Origin: Thermoplasmatota archaeon
GTDB lineage: Archaea; Thermoplasmatota; E2; DHVEG-1
DNA length: 6,420 nucleotides
Direction: 5' to 3'
NCBI GenBank assembly: GCA_030609445.1
Contig: JAUWCF010000057.1
Span: forward strand, 1 to 6,420
Under the pieces are notes generated by a model that saw only the letters and a list, made by a program, of their open reading frames with translations, ran no database searches and was not told where the DNA came from. Shown here in pieces: positions 3,854 through 6,420 of the stretch (its first letter is position 1; the number at the start of each line of letters is the position of its first letter). A program made the position numbers and the translations under genes.

Positions 3854-5155
3854 ATGGATAAAAAGCTGATTACAATATTTGTCGTAGTTTTCTTACTAGT
3901 TACTTTGTTCTCTGGATGTCTTGAAGAAACAGATACGGCGAATCATAAACCAGTTGTTTCTATCAGTTATCCTTTCGATAAATCAACAGTTTCAAGTCTT
4001 GTTATGATAAGTGGTATCTCTTCTGATCTGGATGGAGATGAAGATATTCGTAAGGTAGAAGTAAAAATCAGTGATAATGAGTGGGACAAGGCAGATGGGA
4101 CGACTCAATGGATATATCACTGGAATACGTATGACTATGGGGATGGTAGGTACATAGTTAGTGTACGTTCATGGGATGGAGAGGATTATTCTGATGTTCA
4201 AACGTTAACTGTTGATGTTGACAATCCTGAGGTTGTTGATTCTGATTCACATAAATGGGCTCTTTTTGTTGCAACTGCTAATTTTCCTGAGGATAATGAA
4301 AGTAAACTTGGAAACGGAGGATTATATCTTGCTGAAGATATCGCAGAATATCTTATTGAAGAGTGTAATTATGCGACTTCAAATGTTATTATTTTATTTG
4401 ACGATGGATGGATTAGAGATGATAATGGTTATGGCGAAAAGTTGATGACACTGCAGGAACGTAATCACGAATATGATATCACTTATGGTGGTGCAACAGA
4501 AGATAATGTTGTAAATTCGATTGATCACGTTATAAATCAGTCAAACAGCTATAGAGATAGTGAGGTTTTTATTTGGGTTTTTAACCATGGATATGGTGAT
4601 TTGAATAATTCACTTACTGGTGGAAAACTTTTGGAAAGTAGTCAAATTTTCCTTTGGGATGATATACTTAGTGACAGGGAACTTGGGGAGTTGTTAGCTC
4701 CTTTGAAATCTAAGAAAGTTGCTGTGATTGTTGACGCATGTTTTTGTGGTGGTTTTGCAGATAAAACTATTTTTAATATTCCTACTGCTCTTTTGTTTCG
4801 ATCGGGTATTCCAAGGTCAGGACGAGTTGTTATTGCAGGTGCTAGTAAATTTAGAAAAGGTTATGCAAGTACGACAAAGGGGCCTTTGTTTTCGCTCTTA
4901 TGGTTCGAGGGGCTTACGACAGGTGAGGCTGATGGTTTTAGAGCAGGTCTTTTTAAGATGGGGAAACCTAGAAAGTTTAACTTTTTTAAGGATGGAAAGG
5001 TTTCTGTTGAAGAAGCGTTTTATTATGCTCGTTATAAACTTAGTACTGATAAAAATTTGAAGGAGTTTGACTCTATGGAACCGCAGATTACTGATAGATT
5101 TCCGCACATGGGTTTGTTTTTTAGTAGGAAAGGGTTGGTTCTAGGAGAAGATTAA
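3854..5155 (+). CDS. Secreted lipoprotein with Ig-like domain and caspase-like (clan CD, C13/C14-type) peptidase domain
   Basis: A 433-residue surface protein. Residues 1-22 form a lipoprotein signal: KK at 3-4, a hydrophobic core, and LFSGC with Cys22 as the likely lipidation site. Residues about 31-126 look like an Ig-like/bacterial Ig domain (PVVSISYP..., a DLDGDED stretch, and YGDGRYIVSVRSWDG), probably a spacer or binding module. From about 134 a caspase-haemoglobinase fold begins: WALFVATANF, then VFIWVFNHGYGD with the likely catalytic His245, and KKVAVIVDACFCGGF with the likely catalytic Cys296. The C-terminal DGKVSVEEAFYYA and 'EPQITD' stretches resemble legumain-like and other prokaryotic clan CD peptidases. 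The usual Ser in DACxSGG is Cys298. Family C13 versus C14 cannot be decided by eye, and activity and substrate specificity are unproven. AmrS follows 27 bases later on the same strand. Confidence 0.82.
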   Translation: MDKKLITIFVVVFLLVTLFSGCLEETDTANHKPVVSISYPFDKSTVSSLVMISGISSDLDGDEDIRKVEVKISDNEWDKADGTTQWIYHWNTYDYGDGRYIVSVRSWDGEDYSDVQTLTVDVDNPEVVDSDSHKWALFVATANFPEDNESKLGNGGLYLAEDIAEYLIEECNYATSNVIILFDDGWIRDDNGYGEKLMTLQERNHEYDITYGGATEDNVVNSIDHVINQSNSYRDSEVFIWVFNHGYGDLNNSLTGGKLLESSQIFLWDDILSDRELGELLAPLKSKKVAVIVDACFCGGFADKTIFNIPTALLFRSGIPRSGRVVIAGASKFRKGYASTTKGPLFSLLWFEGLTTGEADGFRAGLFKMGKPRKFNFFKDGKVSVEEAFYYARYKLSTDKNLKEFDSMEPQITDRFPHMGLFFSRKGLVLGED

Positions 5156-5182
5156 TAAGTGTATAGTTTATGGAAAGCTTGA

Positions 5183-6193
5183 ATGAAGAAAGAAGCAATG
5201 TTTTGGGAGCCCATGAAGGATGGCGTTGTTCAATGTGTTCTTTGCCCACATAACTGCAAAATAAGAGAAGGAAACGTTGGGTTTTGTGGCGTACGTAAAA
5301 ACGAGGGAGGGGCATTGTTTTCTTTGATTTATGGTTCTTGCTCAGGTGTTGCTGATGATCCTATTGAAAAGAAGCCGTTGAATCATTTTTATCCTGGTTC
5401 TGTTGTGTTGTCTTTGGGTTCTGTTGGTTGTAATTTTAGTTGTCTTCATTGTCAGAATTATCATATTTCTACAGCAGGTCCCAAGGATGGTTCATTGAAT
5501 GATATTTCACCTGAAAAAGCAGTGGATCTTGCGAAAAGTCATGGTTGCAGGGGTATTGCTTGGACATATAATGAGCCCACTATTTGGTATGAGTATACGT
5601 TTGATTCTGCAAAGCTTGCCAAAAAAGCAGGTCTGTATACAGTGTACGTGACAAATGGCTATATCAATGAAGAGCCTCTGAGAAAGATTTCTCCTTTTTT
5701 AGATGCGATGAATGTTGATGTGAAGGCTTTTTCTGAAGGTTTTTATAAAAAAGTGTGTAAAGCCCGGTTGGCACCAGTGTTACGTACTTGCGAGGTTGCA
5801 AAAAGTTTGGGGATTCATGTTGAGGTGACATATCTTGTGATTCCTAGGATGAATGATTCACCGGATGAAATCAAAAAATTTTGCAATTGGGTTGTTGATT
5901 CTTTGGGAGTTGAGACTCCTGTTTATTTTTCTCGTTTTCATCCGTATTTTAAGATGAAGGATGTACCAGCAACACCATTGGAGACGTTGATTACGGTTTT
6001 TGATATTGCAAAGGATGCAGGAGTTTTGTATACGTATCTTGGTAATGTTCCTCATGCAGAGTATGAAAATACAATATGTCCATCTTGTAAGAATATCCTT
6101 GTCACGCGACATAGTTTTACCGCAGAAATTATAGGACTTGCGAATGGTAAATGCACGCGATGTGATGCAAGTATTCCAATAGTTTATGACTGA
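5183..6193 (+). CDS. amrS: AmmeMemoRadiSam system radical SAM enzyme (PflA-like)
   Basis: A 336-residue radical SAM protein. It has three cysteine-rich zones. The N-terminal zone is CVLCPHNC...GFCG (Cys18, 21, 25, 35), typical of this family. The radical SAM cluster motif CNFSCLHC (Cys83, 87, 90) binds the 4Fe-4S cluster that cleaves S-adenosylmethionine. The C-terminal zone is a zinc-ribbon-like CPSC...CTRC (Cys299, 302, 324, 327). WTYNEPTIW (127-135), VTNGY (156-160), MNVDVKAF (176-183) and YFSRFHPYFKM (248-258) are further landmarks. The family co-occurs with Memo and AMMECR1 proteins across archaea and bacteria; its reaction is not firmly established as far as I know, and older annotations call it pyruvate-formate lyase activating enzyme. 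Neither partner is in this window. The 27-base gap after the peptidase gene suggests cotranscription. No Shine-Dalgarno is visible before the ATG. Confidence 0.9.
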   Translation: MKKEAMFWEPMKDGVVQCVLCPHNCKIREGNVGFCGVRKNEGGALFSLIYGSCSGVADDPIEKKPLNHFYPGSVVLSLGSVGCNFSCLHCQNYHISTAGPKDGSLNDISPEKAVDLAKSHGCRGIAWTYNEPTIWYEYTFDSAKLAKKAGLYTVYVTNGYINEEPLRKISPFLDAMNVDVKAFSEGFYKKVCKARLAPVLRTCEVAKSLGIHVEVTYLVIPRMNDSPDEIKKFCNWVVDSLGVETPVYFSRFHPYFKMKDVPATPLETLITVFDIAKDAGVLYTYLGNVPHAEYENTICPSCKNILVTRHSFTAEIIGLANGKCTRCDASIPIVYD

Positions 6194-6280
6194 CCAGCAT
6201 TCAAATTTGATCCCCTTTACCAATTAAAAGTATTAATATTATATTAAATAAAGGAAAAATTTAATAAAGGTGTAAACATA

Positions 6281-6288
6281 CTTATAAT
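6281..6288 (+). promoter_or_regulatory. Possible TATA box for the right-edge gene
   Basis: CTTATAAT lies about 60 bases before the ATG at 6344 and predicts a transcript start near 6311 with a leader of about 33 bases. The leader contains a Shine-Dalgarno sequence, which fits a leadered gene. The whole region from 6220 to 6335 is A/T-rich, so other boxes are possible, including two copies of AATAAAGG spaced 16 bases apart (6247-6254 and 6263-6270). Confidence 0.35.
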
Positions 6289-6303
6289 TACAGAAAGATA
6301 AAA

Positions 6304-6317
6304 ATCAATCGATTGAT
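6304..6317. promoter_or_regulatory. 14-bp perfect palindrome, candidate operator
   Basis: ATCAATCGATTGAT reads the same on both strands. Its centre (6310/6311) falls where transcription from the TATA element at 6281-6288 would start, a position where archaeal repressors commonly bind. A perfect 14-bp palindrome is expected roughly 0.4 times by chance in a window of this size, so position rather than existence is the argument. Confidence 0.35.
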
Positions 6318-6334
6318 GATGCAAACTATAAAAA

Positions 6335-6339
6335 GGTGA
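6335..6339 (+). promoter_or_regulatory. Shine-Dalgarno sequence for the right-edge gene
   Basis: GGTGA, complementary to the archaeal 16S rRNA 3' end, lies 4 bases before the ATG at 6344. It is the clearest ribosome binding site in the window and fixes this start. Confidence 0.7.
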
Positions 6340-6343
6340 CTTT

Positions 6344-6420
6344 ATGATAAATCTGAAGAAAAATGACAAATTAATAATAATTATTGCAGTGGCAGTAATT
6401 GTAATTGCTGGAATTGGAAT
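6344..6420 (+). CDS. N-terminus of a membrane-anchored or secreted protein, partial
   Basis: Only 25 codons are present before the right edge. The protein begins with a short basic segment (KK at 5-6, K at 9) and then an uninterrupted hydrophobic run rich in Ile, Val and Ala from residue 10 onward (LIIIIAVAVIVIAGIGI). This is a type II signal anchor or uncleaved signal peptide, with the remainder probably outside the cell. There is no lipobox in the visible part. The family cannot be identified. It has a good Shine-Dalgarno, a 150-base A/T-rich upstream region and a palindrome near the likely transcript start, so it looks separately promoted from amrS. Confidence 0.7.
   Translation, partial: MINLKKNDKLIIIIAVAVIVIAGIG

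Noticed and set aside
4212..5060. Alternative + strand frames within the peptidase gene
   Set aside because: They are out of frame with a coding sequence holding signal peptide, Ig-like and catalytic motifs; their translations look like frame-shifted hydrophobic noise.
5858..6223. 121-codon minus-strand frame at the end of amrS
   Set aside because: Antisense to conserved AmrS segments including the C-terminal CxxC pairs; no family features.
1..6420. CRISPR array, insertion sequence, toxin-antitoxin or phage-defence cassette
   Set aside because: No regularly spaced repeats, transposase motifs, terminal repeats or paired toxin-antitoxin-like genes were seen. The caspase-like protein has a lipoprotein signal, which argues against an intracellular abortive-infection role.

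Overview
The window is a low-GC archaeal chromosome segment. Evidence for Archaea: two tRNA genes carry introns bounded by bulge-helix-bulge (BHB) motifs, neither tRNA gene encodes its CCA tail, TATA-type promoters sit about 25 bases before likely transcript starts, and the gene families are archaeal in flavour (UPF0200 kinase-like NTPase, ThiL, AmrS-type radical SAM enzyme, short-lipobox 'SGC' lipoprotein). The style of the secreted and membrane-anchored proteins suggests a Thermoplasmatota-like euryarchaeote, but this lineage call is an inference and is weak.

Layout. Positions 1-570 read leftwards: a small CxxC/CxxC protein, then tRNA-Leu(UAG) with a 39-base intron at the usual 37/38 site, then the start of a UPF0200 NTPase. 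Positions 730-1662 read rightwards: an initiator tRNA-Met interrupted by a 31-base intron inside its acceptor stem, then a membrane methyltransferase of the PEMT/ICMT type. purM (leftward) abuts that gene stop-to-stop. purM and thiL diverge from a short shared promoter region. Downstream on the + strand are a secreted lipoprotein with an Ig-like domain and a caspase-like (clan CD) peptidase domain, an AmrS-family radical SAM enzyme, and the first 25 codons of a membrane-anchored protein.

How the genes relate. PurM makes aminoimidazole ribotide, which feeds both purines and the pyrimidine half of thiamine; ThiL makes thiamine pyrophosphate. The two enzymes belong to the same ATP-binding superfamily, and their head-to-head arrangement could let one element control both. 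The other genes show no clear common pathway.

The most notable object is the initiator tRNA gene. Its intron lies between acceptor positions 4 and 5, and the BHB that marks it is built partly from the 5' leader. Splicing therefore has to come before leader removal by RNase P. The same tRNA has C instead of the near-universal U at position 33. I found no CRISPR array, insertion sequence, or phage-like or defence cassette.
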